In this document: one piece after another, positions 25,803 to 33,582 of the stretch | How the letters are laid out: each line of letters starts with the position of its first letter | Position numbering within the stretch: the first letter of the stretch is position 1 | DNA from: Streptomyces fumigatiscleroticus | GTDB taxonomy: Bacteria; Actinomycetota; Actinomycetes; Streptomycetales; Streptomycetaceae | DNA length: 64,000 nt | Assembly: GCF_014647975.1 (NCBI RefSeq) | Contig: NZ_BMQF01000001.1 | Span: 744,001-808,000 of the forward strand | Reading direction: 5' to 3' | The notes under the pieces: generated by a model | Databases searched by the model: none | Told to the model about the DNA's origin: nothing | What the model saw: only the letters and a program-made list of their open reading frames with translations | Translations under genes and position numbers: made by a program

Positions 25803-26590
25803 GCGGCTTCCTCGGAATGGTCGGCGGTCAGGGTGCGGCGCAGGCGGGCGACGGCCGCGTTGTACGGCTCGGGCGTCTCCCAGTACATGGAGTGCGGGGC
25901 GCCGGGGACGATCTCCAGGTGGGAGCCGGGCAGCAGCTCGTGGGCGCGGGTGACGGTCCTGACGCTGAGGACCGCGTCCTTCTCGCCGGCGAGGAAGACG
26001 ACCTTGACGCCCGAGGCCTGGATCTCCTGAAGGGAGGGGCCGTTGGTGTCGAGGTTGCGCAGGTCCTGCATCCTGGCGACGTTGAAGGTGCCCATCTGCT
26101 GGAACAGGAAGGTGAGGTCGGCGCGCTCCTGCTGGAACCTCTTGGTCAGCAGGCGGTCGATGACGGGGAGCTTGACGGCCTCGGCACGGTCGGCGGCGGC
26201 CAGCTCCCTCAGCTCGGGGTGGCTGATGCCGCCGAGGGAGTGGCCGAGGACGACGGAGGAGACCCGTCCGGGGCGCATGAGACCGGCGCGCAGGGCGGCG
26301 ACGGAGCCGATGGACTGGCCGACCAGCATGACGTCGGTGAGGTCCTCGGCCTCCAGCACGGCGACGACGTCGCCGGGGAAGTCCTGGCCGTCGAACTCGG
26401 GCATCGAACTGTCGGACTTGCCGAAGCCGCGCAGGTCCACCGTGACGACGGTGAACTCCTCGCGCAGCGCGGCCACCTGCTGCCACCATGCGGCGTGGTG
26501 GCCGCCGCTGCCGTGCACGAACAGGATCGCCGGGCCGCTGCCGTGGCGCTCGTAGTAGAGGGAGGTGCCGTCGGAGTCGGCGAAGGGCAT
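25799..26590 (-). CDS. Alpha/beta hydrolase (meta-cleavage-product-hydrolase-like)
   Basis: 263 aa. Oxyanion HGSGGHHAAW near residue 26, nucleophile Ser in LVGQSIGSVAAL, acid Asp in LAGEKDAVLS, His in PGAPHSMYWETPEPY. No signal peptide. Members close in architecture hydrolyse C-C bonds of meta-ring-fission products (2-hydroxymuconic semialdehyde hydrolase) or esters and lactones. The neighbours (extradiol-type VOC proteins, FAH hydrolase, aldehyde dehydrogenase) favour ring-cleavage product hydrolysis. ATG 26590 has GGAG upstream; the stop overlaps the GlcG-like start by 4 bp. Confidence 0.85.
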   Translation of the reverse strand: MPFADSDGTSLYYERHGSGPAILFVHGSGGHHAAWWQQVAALREEFTVVTVDLRGFGKSDSSMPEFDGQDFPGDVVAVLEAEDLTDVMLVGQSIGSVAALRAGLMRPGRVSSVVLGHSLGGISHPELRELAAADRAEAVKLPVIDRLLTKRFQQERADLTFLFQQMGTFNVARMQDLRNLDTNGPSLQEIQASGVKVVFLAGEKDAVLSVRTVTRAHELLPGSHLEIVPGAPHSMYWETPEPYNAAVARLRRTLTADHSEEAA

Positions 26591-26616
26591 GGGGAGCAAC
26601 TCCTGTACGTGTCGGC

Positions 26617-26988
26617 CTAGATGGGGCGCCTGGCGTGATGGACCAGCTCGATCATGGTGTGGTCGGGGTCGTGGATGTAGCAGAACTTGGACTGGTTCTC
26701 GGGGCGCTGGATCGGGCGGGTGTGCCGGATGCCCAGCTCCTTCAGGTGCGCCAGGAACTCGTCCCAGTCGTCGACCTCGACGGCGAAGTGGTAGGGCGCC
26801 ATGCGCTCCATCTCCTCCACCGGCGTGAAGTGCAGGTCGAAGTTGCCCCGGGTCATCAGCACCACGCGGGTGTTGGACTTGGGCATGATCCGCTTCATTC
26901 CGAAGACCTTGGAGTACCACTCGGCGGTCCGGTCGGGGTCGGTGGTGGGGAAGTTGACGTGGTGGATGTAACGGGGTTCTGCGCTCAT
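26617..26988 (-). CDS. VOC superfamily (glyoxalase/dioxygenase-like) single-module protein
   Basis: 123 aa. Metal ligands expected for the fold are visible as His in YIHHVNFPTTD, His in APYHFAVEVDDWDEF and Glu in HTMIELVHHARR. A single VOC module normally dimerises to build the metal site. Could be a glyoxalase, isomerase or chaperone-like partner to the dioxygenase. The start ATG overlaps the FAH-gene stop (ATGA). Member of the 30156-24333 operon. Confidence 0.85.
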   Translation of the reverse strand: MSAEPRYIHHVNFPTTDPDRTAEWYSKVFGMKRIMPKSNTRVVLMTRGNFDLHFTPVEEMERMAPYHFAVEVDDWDEFLAHLKELGIRHTRPIQRPENQSKFCYIHDPDHTMIELVHHARRPI

Positions 26989-27758
26989 GAGGGCTTCCCT
27001 TCGAGGTGTACGGGGTTGGACAGCACGCCGATGCCGCTGATCTCGACGTCCACGGTGTCCCCGGGCTCCAGCCGGCACGTCGACTCGGCGCCCATCCACA
27101 GCACGTCACCGGGGAACAGGGTGTTGTGCTTGGTGATCTCGACGATGAAGTCGAAGGGGTCGAAGACCATGTCGCCGACCGGGAAACGGGCCCGCTCCTC
27201 GCCGTTGACGCGCAGGGTGGTGGTCTGCGCGAGGGCGTCGACGTCGGTCTCGATCCACGGGCCCATGGGCTTGAAGGTGTCGCTGTTCTTGCTGCGCCAG
27301 AACGTGCGGTCCTGGAGCTGCCAGGTGCGGGCGCTGATGTCGTTGCCGATGGTCCAGCCGAAGACGGCCTCGCGGGCCTCGTCGCGGGTGGCGTGGCGCA
27401 GGGTGCGGCCGATGACCGCGACGAGTTCCGGCTCGGCCTCGAACCGGCCCTCGACCTCGGCCGGCTTGACGATCGGCGTCAGGTGGCCGGTCAGGGCGTT
27501 GTTGGCGCGGTAGCCGACCTCGGGGCGCTTCGGGGTGGCCGCCCCGGCGTGGGCGATGTGCCGCGGGTAGTTCATGCCGACCGCGTAGAAGGCGGGCGGC
27601 AGGACGGGCGGCAGCCACCGCGCGCCCGCGCGCGGGACGGCGCCGATGACGTCGAAGCCGACCCCTTCCAGCGGGGAGCCGGAGAGCAGCTCGATCTCCT
27701 CCTCCCCCACGCGGCCCCAGACCGCCCGGCCGCCGACCGACACACGTGTGTACCTCAT
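26985..27758 (-). CDS. Fumarylacetoacetate hydrolase family protein
   Basis: 257 aa: FYAVGMNYPRHIAHAGAATP, EAEPELVAVIGRTLRHATRD with the metal-binding Glu residues, FGWTIGNDISARTWQLQD with the Asp, and GDVLWMGAESTCRLEPGDTV near the end. The family includes 2-hydroxyhepta-2,4-diene-1,7-dioate isomerase, fumarylpyruvate hydrolase and 4-oxalocrotonate decarboxylase or 2-oxopent-4-enoate hydratase, all acting late in ring degradation. It overlaps both neighbours by 4 bp (ATGA), showing tight coupling with the aldehyde dehydrogenase and VOC genes. Confidence 0.88.
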   Translation of the reverse strand: MRYTRVSVGGRAVWGRVGEEEIELLSGSPLEGVGFDVIGAVPRAGARWLPPVLPPAFYAVGMNYPRHIAHAGAATPKRPEVGYRANNALTGHLTPIVKPAEVEGRFEAEPELVAVIGRTLRHATRDEAREAVFGWTIGNDISARTWQLQDRTFWRSKNSDTFKPMGPWIETDVDALAQTTTLRVNGEERARFPVGDMVFDPFDFIVEITKHNTLFPGDVLWMGAESTCRLEPGDTVDVEISGIGVLSNPVHLEGKPS

Positions 27759-29203
27759 GGCGCCAGCAGGTGGGAGACGCGCTTGGTGATCAGGTAGGCG
27801 TCGAGCGCCTCGGGGCCGCCCTCACGGCCGTAGCCGCTCTCCTTGACGCCGCCGGAGGGGGCCTCGTGGACGGAGCCGCCGCAGTGGTTGAGGGAGAGGA
27901 TGCCGGCCTGGAGTTCCGCCGACAGTCTCTCGGCGGTGGCGGCGGAGTCGGTGAAGCCGTAGGCGGCCAGGCCGTACGGCAGGGAGTTGGCGACGGCGAG
28001 CGCCTCGTCGAGGCCGGTGAAGGGGACGATCGGCGCGAGCGGGCCGAACGGCTCCTCGGACATCACCTCCGCGTCGGGCGGTACGTCGGCGAGGACGGTC
28101 GGCGCGAAGAACCAGCCGGGGCGGTCCGGGCGCTCGCCGCCGGTGCGGACCTCGGCGCCGCGGGCGACCGCGTCGGCGGTGAGCCGCTCCATGGCCCTCA
28201 GGCGCCGCTCGTTGGCGAGCGGGCCCATGGTGGTGCCCTCCGCCAGGCCGTCGCCGACGACGACCGCCTCGGCGGCCCCGACGAACTCGGCGGTGAACTC
28301 CTCGACGACCGACTCGTGGACGAGAAAACGGCTCGGCGAGGTGCACACCTGGCCGGCGTTGGCCCACTTGGCCTGGGCCGCCCTGCGGGCCGCCCGCACG
28401 GGGTCGGCGTCCGCGCAGACGATCACCGGGGCGTGGCCGCCCAGCTCCATCAGGGAGGGCTTCATCACCTCGCCCGCCCTGGCGGCGAGCAGCTTGCCGA
28501 CGGGGACGGAGCCGGTGAAGGCGATCAGGCGGGTGACCGGGGAGGTGATCAGGTGCTCGGAGACCTCGGCGGGCTCGCCGAAGACGAGGTTGAGGACCCC
28601 GGGCGGCAGGCCCGCGTCGGCGTAGCAGCGGACCAGTTCCATCGCCGTGGCCGGGGTCTCCTCGGAGGCCTTGATCACGATCGAGCAGCCGGCGGAGAGC
28701 GCGGAGGAGATCTTGCGGTTGGGGCCGCCCACCGGGAAGTTCCACGGGACGAAGGCGGCGACCGGGCCGATCGGCTCGCGCCGTACGGTCAGCACGGTGC
28801 CGGGGGCGGAGGGGATGACGCGGCCGTAGGCGCGGCGGGCGTCGTCGGCGTGCCAGCGCAGGGTGTTCGCGGTGCGGCGGGCCTCGTTCGTGCCCTCCCT
28901 GAGCGGCTTGCCCTGCTCCTGGGCCATGATCCGGCCGATCTCGGCGGCGCGCTCGCCGATCAGGTCGGCGGCGGCGTACAGGATGGCGGTGCGCCGCTCG
29001 ACGGGTGTGTTCCGCCACACCGTGAAGCCCGCCTCGGCGGCGTCGAGCGCACGGTCCAGGTCGGCGGTGGTGGCCAGGGGTACTTCTCCGATCACCTCCT
29101 CGGTGGCCGGGTTCACGATCGGGGCGGTACGTCCGGTACCGCCCTGGCACCACTCGCCCGCTATGTACATGCGGACGGCGGGGTAGCCGTGGTCGGTGGT
29201 CAT
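27755..29203 (-). CDS. Aldehyde dehydrogenase (succinate-semialdehyde dehydrogenase-like)
   Basis: 482 aa. Motifs: VPWNFPVGGPNRKISSALSA, IAFTGSVPVGKLLAARAGEV, catalytic Glu in SLMELGGHAPVIVCADADPV, catalytic Cys in NAGQVCTSPSRFLVHESVVE, C-terminal SGGVKESGYGREGGPEALDA. The 'GQVC' and 'KESGYGREGG' patterns are those of succinate-semialdehyde/2-hydroxymuconic-semialdehyde type enzymes. In this operon oxidation of a semialdehyde ring-fission product is a reasonable role. Distinct from the ALDH at 22360-23808, with which it shares only family motifs. Confidence 0.9.
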   Translation of the reverse strand: MTTDHGYPAVRMYIAGEWCQGGTGRTAPIVNPATEEVIGEVPLATTADLDRALDAAEAGFTVWRNTPVERRTAILYAAADLIGERAAEIGRIMAQEQGKPLREGTNEARRTANTLRWHADDARRAYGRVIPSAPGTVLTVRREPIGPVAAFVPWNFPVGGPNRKISSALSAGCSIVIKASEETPATAMELVRCYADAGLPPGVLNLVFGEPAEVSEHLITSPVTRLIAFTGSVPVGKLLAARAGEVMKPSLMELGGHAPVIVCADADPVRAARRAAQAKWANAGQVCTSPSRFLVHESVVEEFTAEFVGAAEAVVVGDGLAEGTTMGPLANERRLRAMERLTADAVARGAEVRTGGERPDRPGWFFAPTVLADVPPDAEVMSEEPFGPLAPIVPFTGLDEALAVANSLPYGLAAYGFTDSAATAERLSAELQAGILSLNHCGGSVHEAPSGGVKESGYGREGGPEALDAYLITKRVSHLLAP

Positions 29204-29238
29204 GGGTGGGTGCCCTTTCAGGCCGGCGGGGAGGTGTC

Positions 29239-30156
29239 TCAGGAGGCGGGGGCGTCCTGGTCGCGGTTGGTGCGCAGGGCCCAGATGTGGTGCGGCGGGG
29301 TGGTCGCGTGGACGCGGGTGGCGTAGGAGTCGTCGACGCGGTCCATGTCGGCGGCGTACTCGACGCGGCCCCCGCACGGGGCGTGCAGGAAGCGGAAGAC
29401 GTTGGAGCCGATGGTGTGGCGGCCCAGCCTGCGGGCCTCCCGCCAGCCTCGCTCGATCATGAAGTTGCCGCCCTCGATCACGTCGTCGAAGCCGGGCACC
29501 TCGTAGGCGATGTGGTTGGCGCCGACCCGGTCGGGGCGGTGGCACAGCAGCATGGTGTGCTGGTCGTCGTCGCCGGGGGCCCGCATGAAGACGCCCATGG
29601 GCTCGACCACGTCGGTCGGGCGGAAGCCGAGGCGGTCGGTGTAGAAGGCGACCGCCTCGTCCCTGCCCTCCTTGGCGATGTTGAGGGCCACGTGGCACAT
29701 GCGCAGCGGGTGGGCGCGGGTGAGCGGCTCCAGCGCCTGGTTCCAGCGGTTGACGTGGCCCGGCGCGTTGGCGCGGCGGGGCTCGACGGTCACCTTCCTC
29801 GGGCGGGCCAGGGTCAGCCCCACGCCGAAGCCGCTGAGGTCGACGGTGTGGTGGACGCCGTCGGCGCTGGTGCGGACCTCGCGGTCGCGGCCCACCCCGT
29901 CCACCAGGCGGGCCAGTTCCTCGCGGGTGTCGACGCCCCAGACGACCTCCCGCAGGGTGGGTCCGTCCTCCACCGGGGCCGGCAGCAGCGGGCCGGGCTC
30001 GGTGTCGAGATGGAGGGTCTGCCCGGTGAGCGTCTCGAACACGGCGTGCTCGTCGGTCCGCTCCACCAGGAACAGCCCGAAGTCCTCGAAGAACCGGACG
30101 CATTCGTCGAGGTCGTCGATTCCGTAGGTGACCGATTCGATTCTCTGGATTCCCAT
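29239..30156 (-). CDS. Two-module VOC extradiol-type dioxygenase
   Basis: 305 aa with an N-terminal non-metal module (residues 1-130) and a C-terminal catalytic module. The 2-His-1-carboxylate set is seen as His in RMCHVALNIAKEGRDEAVAF, His in GANHIAYEVPGF and Glu in GGRVEYAADMD. This is the layout of catechol 2,3-dioxygenase-like type I extradiol enzymes using Fe(II) or Mn(II). First gene of the seven-gene minus-strand operon running to 24333, with a promoter and LysR-type operator just upstream. Substrate unknown; a catechol or hydroxylated benzoate is likely. Confidence 0.87.
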   Translation of the reverse strand: MGIQRIESVTYGIDDLDECVRFFEDFGLFLVERTDEHAVFETLTGQTLHLDTEPGPLLPAPVEDGPTLREVVWGVDTREELARLVDGVGRDREVRTSADGVHHTVDLSGFGVGLTLARPRKVTVEPRRANAPGHVNRWNQALEPLTRAHPLRMCHVALNIAKEGRDEAVAFYTDRLGFRPTDVVEPMGVFMRAPGDDDQHTMLLCHRPDRVGANHIAYEVPGFDDVIEGGNFMIERGWREARRLGRHTIGSNVFRFLHAPCGGRVEYAADMDRVDDSYATRVHATTPPHHIWALRTNRDQDAPAS

Positions 30157-30184
30157 GGATTCCTCGTTTCCGTCTCGCCTGGTG

Positions 30185-30253
30185 AGCCTAGGTTCGGGGG
30201 TGCGGGGGCCTCAACGGCCCGAGCTGAACGAGGTGCGCAATCCTTTCTTGCGC
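30185..30253 (-). promoter_or_regulatory. Promoter and LysR-type operator of the dioxygenase operon
   Basis: Operator GCGCAA-TCCTTTC-TTGCGC (30235-30253). Minus-strand -35 TTGAGG (30209-30214), 18-bp spacer, -10 TAGGCT (30185-30190). The operator centre lies about 66 bp upstream of the expected start point, the usual place for a LysR recognition site. Confidence 0.65.
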
Positions 30254-30276
30254 CACCGTCACGCGCCCGTCCGCAC

Positions 30277-31188
30277 TCACGGACGGATGGTGGGAATGGG
30301 ATTCTGGGAGAACCATTCGGCGAGGAAGTCCAGGAAGACGCTGACCTTGCGGGGGGTGTCCTGGCCGGGGCCGTAGATGGCGTACAGCGGCCGGTCGGGA
30401 ACCCGGAGTTCGGGGAGCAGTACCTGAAGGGCGCCGGAGACGAGGTCGTCGTAGGCCGGGCGCTGGGGCAGCAGGGCGATGCCTCTGCCGTGCACGGCGG
30501 CTTTCTGGAGGGCGATATAGGAATTCGATGAGAAAGCGATGTTGCGGATCTTGTGCAGGGTGCTGGCGTGGCCGTGCCCGATGCGCCACACCGGGTCGTT
30601 CACATGCACCAGGCAGTCGTGCGCGGCGATGTCGTTGGGGTGCTCCAGGCCGCCGTGGCGCTCGAGGTACTCCTCCGAGGCGCACAGCACGAAGGGCAGG
30701 GAGGAGATCTTCTTCAGCCGGACGCTGGAGTCGCGCAGATCCCTCGTGTGGAACGCGATGTCGAAGCCGCTGTCGAGAAAGTCGTAGGTACGGTCCGACA
30801 TGCCGCCCAGTTCGAAGCGGATGTGAATTTTCGGGTGGGCGGCGGAAAAGGCGGCGATGGCGTCGCCGAGATCGAGACTGCCGATCCATTTGGGGCAGAT
30901 GACGCTGAGCGTGCCTTCGGCGCGGTCGTGCAGCTGGGCGATGCCGGCGTCCTCGGCCTCGATCTCGTCCAGGATACGGGCGGCGAATTCCGCGTACCGC
31001 TGACCCGGCTCCGTGAGACTCACCGAACGGGCGGTGCGGTTCACCAGCCGGACACCGATCTGCCGTTCCAGTTCGGCGACGTGCCGGGAGACCAGCGAAC
31101 CCGACGAGCCGAGTTTCTTGGCGGCTCCGCTGAAACTCCCGACCTGGGCGACGGTGACGAAGCTGTGCATGAGGAGCAGGCGATCCAT
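30277..31188 (-). CDS. LysR-family transcriptional regulator
   Basis: 303 aa. N-terminal winged HTH: FVTVAQVGSFSGAAKKLGSS, GSLVSRHVAELERQIGVRLV, NRTARSVSLTEPG; the remainder is the periplasmic-binding-protein-like effector domain (LSVICPKWIGSLDLGDAIAA onward). ATG 31188 has GGAGG 7 nt upstream. It is located between the ABC importer genes and the dioxygenase operon and is the only LysR gene in the window, so it is the best candidate to bind the repeated inverted motif at 21070, 23914, 30235 and 35831. Effector unknown, probably a pathway intermediate. Confidence 0.92.
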   Translation of the reverse strand: MDRLLLMHSFVTVAQVGSFSGAAKKLGSSGSLVSRHVAELERQIGVRLVNRTARSVSLTEPGQRYAEFAARILDEIEAEDAGIAQLHDRAEGTLSVICPKWIGSLDLGDAIAAFSAAHPKIHIRFELGGMSDRTYDFLDSGFDIAFHTRDLRDSSVRLKKISSLPFVLCASEEYLERHGGLEHPNDIAAHDCLVHVNDPVWRIGHGHASTLHKIRNIAFSSNSYIALQKAAVHGRGIALLPQRPAYDDLVSGALQVLLPELRVPDRPLYAIYGPGQDTPRKVSVFLDFLAEWFSQNPIPTIRP

Positions 31189-31248
31189 GTTCTTCCTCCG
31201 AAGGCCGCTCCCCGTCCGACCGGCGTCGGGAGACGGGGAGCAAGGGGC

Positions 31249-31301
31249 CCGCCGGAATACCGGGATGTCCCGACAGCGGCTCCATGGGGACATTCCGGCG
31301 G
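31249..31301. repeat. Long inverted repeat between lysR and the binding-protein gene
   Basis: Perfect 10-bp arms CCGCCGGAAT (31249-31258) and ATTCCGGCGG (31292-31301) enclose a shorter palindrome CGGGATGTCCCG (31261-31272). Either the 3' end of the ABC importer transcript or a control site for lysR. Confidence 0.6.
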
Positions 31302-31358
31302 TACGACGGGGTGTGCGGCTCAGACACGGTGAGACGGGCGCCGGTTCCCGGTGGGGGC

Positions 31359-32324
31359 CTACTTCGGGCAGTACTGGGGAGCCTCGCTCAGGTTGTCCTT
31401 CGTCACCAACACAAGAGGAATGTCGGAGATTTTGTCAACACCCTGCTTCCTGTCCAGCAGCCCGACGGTGCTTCTGACCGCGGTCTGCCCGATGGTCAGC
31501 GCCGAGTTGGCGACGGTGGCGGACAGCCGGCCGTCCTCGACCGCGGCGATGCCGTCCTCGGTGCCGTTGACGGACACGATCTTGACGTCCTCGGCCCCGG
31601 CGGCGTCAAATGCCTTCCGGACGGCGAACGCCATCTCCTCGTTGGCCACGAAGGCGTAGTCCAGATCGGGGTGGGCCTGAATCATGTTCTCGGCGACGTC
31701 CTGCGCCTTGGCCGGGTTGAACATGCCCGGCTGGTCGGCGACGATCTCCGCGTTCTTCGGCAGCGCGTCCTCGAACCCGCCCACCAGCAGGTCGGAGGCG
31801 GCCCCCGGGGCGCCCGCGACCACGCCGACCGTCACGTCCTCGCCCCCGGCGTCCTTGCCGATCCACCCGGCGTCCAGGGCACCGACCTTCTTCAGGTCCA
31901 CCACCGCGGCGCCGAGCACGTCGGACATGTCGGAGGTGGCCACGGAGGTCAGGTAGATCGGGATGCCCGCGCTCCTGGCCTTGGCGATGTCGCCCTCCAG
32001 GGCGTCGACGTTGACCGTCTGCACGATCAGGGCGTCCACGTTGCGGGAGATCATGTCCTCGATGTTGGACAGCTCGGTCCCGGCGTCCTGCTTGGAGTTG
32101 GCCGAGTAGACCTTGGCGTCCTGCGCCTTGGCCTCCTGCTCGACCGCCTTGAGCAGACAGGTGTGGAAGTGGGTGGTGGAGCCGTTGACGAAGCCGAGGG
32201 AGACGGAGCCGTCCGAGGCACCCCCGCTGTCGTTCTCCGAGCCGCATCCGGCGAGCACCAGGGCTGCGGCGCCGGCGAGACAGGCCGCGGCGGCGCGGCG
32301 ACGGGAACCGGGTGTGGGCGTCAT
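31359..32324 (-). CDS. ABC importer substrate-binding lipoprotein (ribose/PBP1 type)
   Basis: 321 aa. Signal peptide with lipobox LVLAGCGSENDSG (Cys at about residue 27), then a periplasmic-binding-protein type 1 fold: DAKVYSANSKQDAGTELSNI, MISRNVDALIVQTVNVDALE, SVNGTEDGIAAVEDGRLSAT. Anchored outside the membrane, it would deliver ligand to the permease and ATPase encoded upstream (32566-35132). The ligand may be a sugar or, given the cluster, an aromatic glycoside or related molecule. The 241 bp separating it from the permease gene hold the 23-bp tandem repeats, so its expression relative to the other two may be set there. Confidence 0.9.
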   Translation of the reverse strand: MTPTPGSRRRAAAACLAGAAALVLAGCGSENDSGGASDGSVSLGFVNGSTTHFHTCLLKAVEQEAKAQDAKVYSANSKQDAGTELSNIEDMISRNVDALIVQTVNVDALEGDIAKARSAGIPIYLTSVATSDMSDVLGAAVVDLKKVGALDAGWIGKDAGGEDVTVGVVAGAPGAASDLLVGGFEDALPKNAEIVADQPGMFNPAKAQDVAENMIQAHPDLDYAFVANEEMAFAVRKAFDAAGAEDVKIVSVNGTEDGIAAVEDGRLSATVANSALTIGQTAVRSTVGLLDRKQGVDKISDIPLVLVTKDNLSEAPQYCPK

Positions 32325-32432
32325 GGGGTTGGCCTTTCCTGCATCGTTGAAGAGAAGGTGCGGTGCTCGTGGGGGGCGCGCGGACGTGGGGATGCGCGAA
32401 GGCGGAGCGACAGCTGTACGGGCGGCGCCGAC

Positions 32433-32583
32433 GGCCCGGTGCGGGAGGTGCTGACGGCCCGGTGCGGGCGGTGCTAGTGGCCCGGTGCGGGCGGTGCTAG
32501 TGGCCCGGTGCGGGCGGTGCTAGTGGCCCGGTGCGGGCGGTGCTAGTGGCCCGGTGCGGGCGGTGCTAGTGGCCCGGTGCGGA
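32433..32583 (-). repeat. 23-bp tandem repeat overlapping the permease 3' end
   Basis: Six full units of 23 bp beginning at 32433, 32456, 32479, 32502, 32525 and 32548 plus a partial at 32571; consensus GGCCCGGTGCGGGCGGTGC then TAGT, the first unit diverged. The last complete unit supplies the TAG stop codon of the permease (32566-32568). Confidence 0.95.
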
Positions 32584-33582
32584 CCTGCGCTGGAACTCGT
32601 TGACGACCGCCGCGACCAGCAGCACACCGCCGGTGACGACGAGCTGGTAGTTGCTGTTCACCTGGAGCAGGTTGAGGGCGTTGGCGACGACGCCCAGCAG
32701 CACGACACCGAAGACGGTGCCGATGACGGTGCCGTGGCCGCCCGCCAGCGACGTACCGCCGATCACCACCGCGGCGACCGCGGTCAGCTGGGTCTGCAGG
32801 CCCGCCGTGTTGGGCGCGGCGGCGCCCAGCCGGGAGAGCAGCATCAGGCCCGCCAGGCCCGCCAGCACACCGGCGAGCGCGTACAGGGCGAGCTTGCGCC
32901 GGTTGACGTCGATACCGCTGAGCCGGGCCACGTGCTCGTTGCCGCCCATGGCGAAGGCGTCCCGGCCGAAGGTGGTGAACCGCATGGTCAGCCCGGTCCC
33001 GGCCAGCACCAGCAGCGCCACGACCGTCAGACAGGGCACGCCGAGCACCTCGTCGTTGCCGAGCCCGGTCATCCTGTCGCCGATGGTGACGCTCATGCCG
33101 TCCAGGACCAGCAGGGCGACACCGTCCAGCAGCATCGCCGAGGCGAGCGTGGCGACGAACGGGGCGACCCGGGTGTAGGTCACCACCAAGCCGTTGACCA
33201 GGCCGATCAGCGTGGCGAGCAACAGGCTGACGATCACCACCGGCAGCGTGCCGCAGCCGTCGTGCAGCAGCTGGGCCGCCACGCACAGGGTGACGGCGGC
33301 GTTGCCGCCCATGGAGAAGTCCATGCCGCCGGCGGTCATCAGCAGCGTCAGACCGGCCGCGATGACGGCGGTGACGCTGATCTGCCGCAGCACGTTCAGC
33401 AGGTTCTGCGAGGTGGTGAACGAGTCCGCCTGTACGGCGGTGAAGACCGCCACCAGCACCAGGACGAGGACGAGGCCGCCGTGCGGGACGTGCAGCAGCC
33501 GGCCCGGCGTCCATGTCCGGGTACCGCGCTCCGGCGGGCCCGCCGCCACGTCCGGGGCGGCGGAGGGGGTCTTGAGGCTCAC
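32566..33582 (-). CDS. ABC importer permease (ribose/xylose RbsC type)
   Basis: 338 aa, integral membrane protein with about 8-10 hydrophobic segments (GLVLVLVLVAVFTAVQADSF, AALLVLAGTGLTMRF-type stretches). Family markers: AAGLTLLMTAGGMDFSMGGN, LVVTYTRVAPFVATLASAML, VVIGGTSLAGGHGTVIGTVF. GTG 33582 overlaps the stop of the ATPase gene (GTGA) and has GGAGG upstream. The stop codon lies inside the 23-bp tandem array, so the very C-terminus (EFQRRSAPGH) has been shaped by the repeat. Confidence 0.92.
   Translation of the reverse strand: MSLKTPSAAPDVAAGPPERGTRTWTPGRLLHVPHGGLVLVLVLVAVFTAVQADSFTTSQNLLNVLRQISVTAVIAAGLTLLMTAGGMDFSMGGNAAVTLCVAAQLLHDGCGTLPVVIVSLLLATLIGLVNGLVVTYTRVAPFVATLASAMLLDGVALLVLDGMSVTIGDRMTGLGNDEVLGVPCLTVVALLVLAGTGLTMRFTTFGRDAFAMGGNEHVARLSGIDVNRRKLALYALAGVLAGLAGLMLLSRLGAAAPNTAGLQTQLTAVAAVVIGGTSLAGGHGTVIGTVFGVVLLGVVANALNLLQVNSNYQLVVTGGVLLVAAVVNEFQRRSAPGH

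Noticed and set aside
31432..31441. TTGTCAACAC resembling the GntR operator
   Set aside because: It lies inside the 3' coding part of the binding-protein gene, away from any promoter.
32433..32583. Possible CRISPR array
   Set aside because: The 23-bp units abut directly without spacers, and no cas gene is present.
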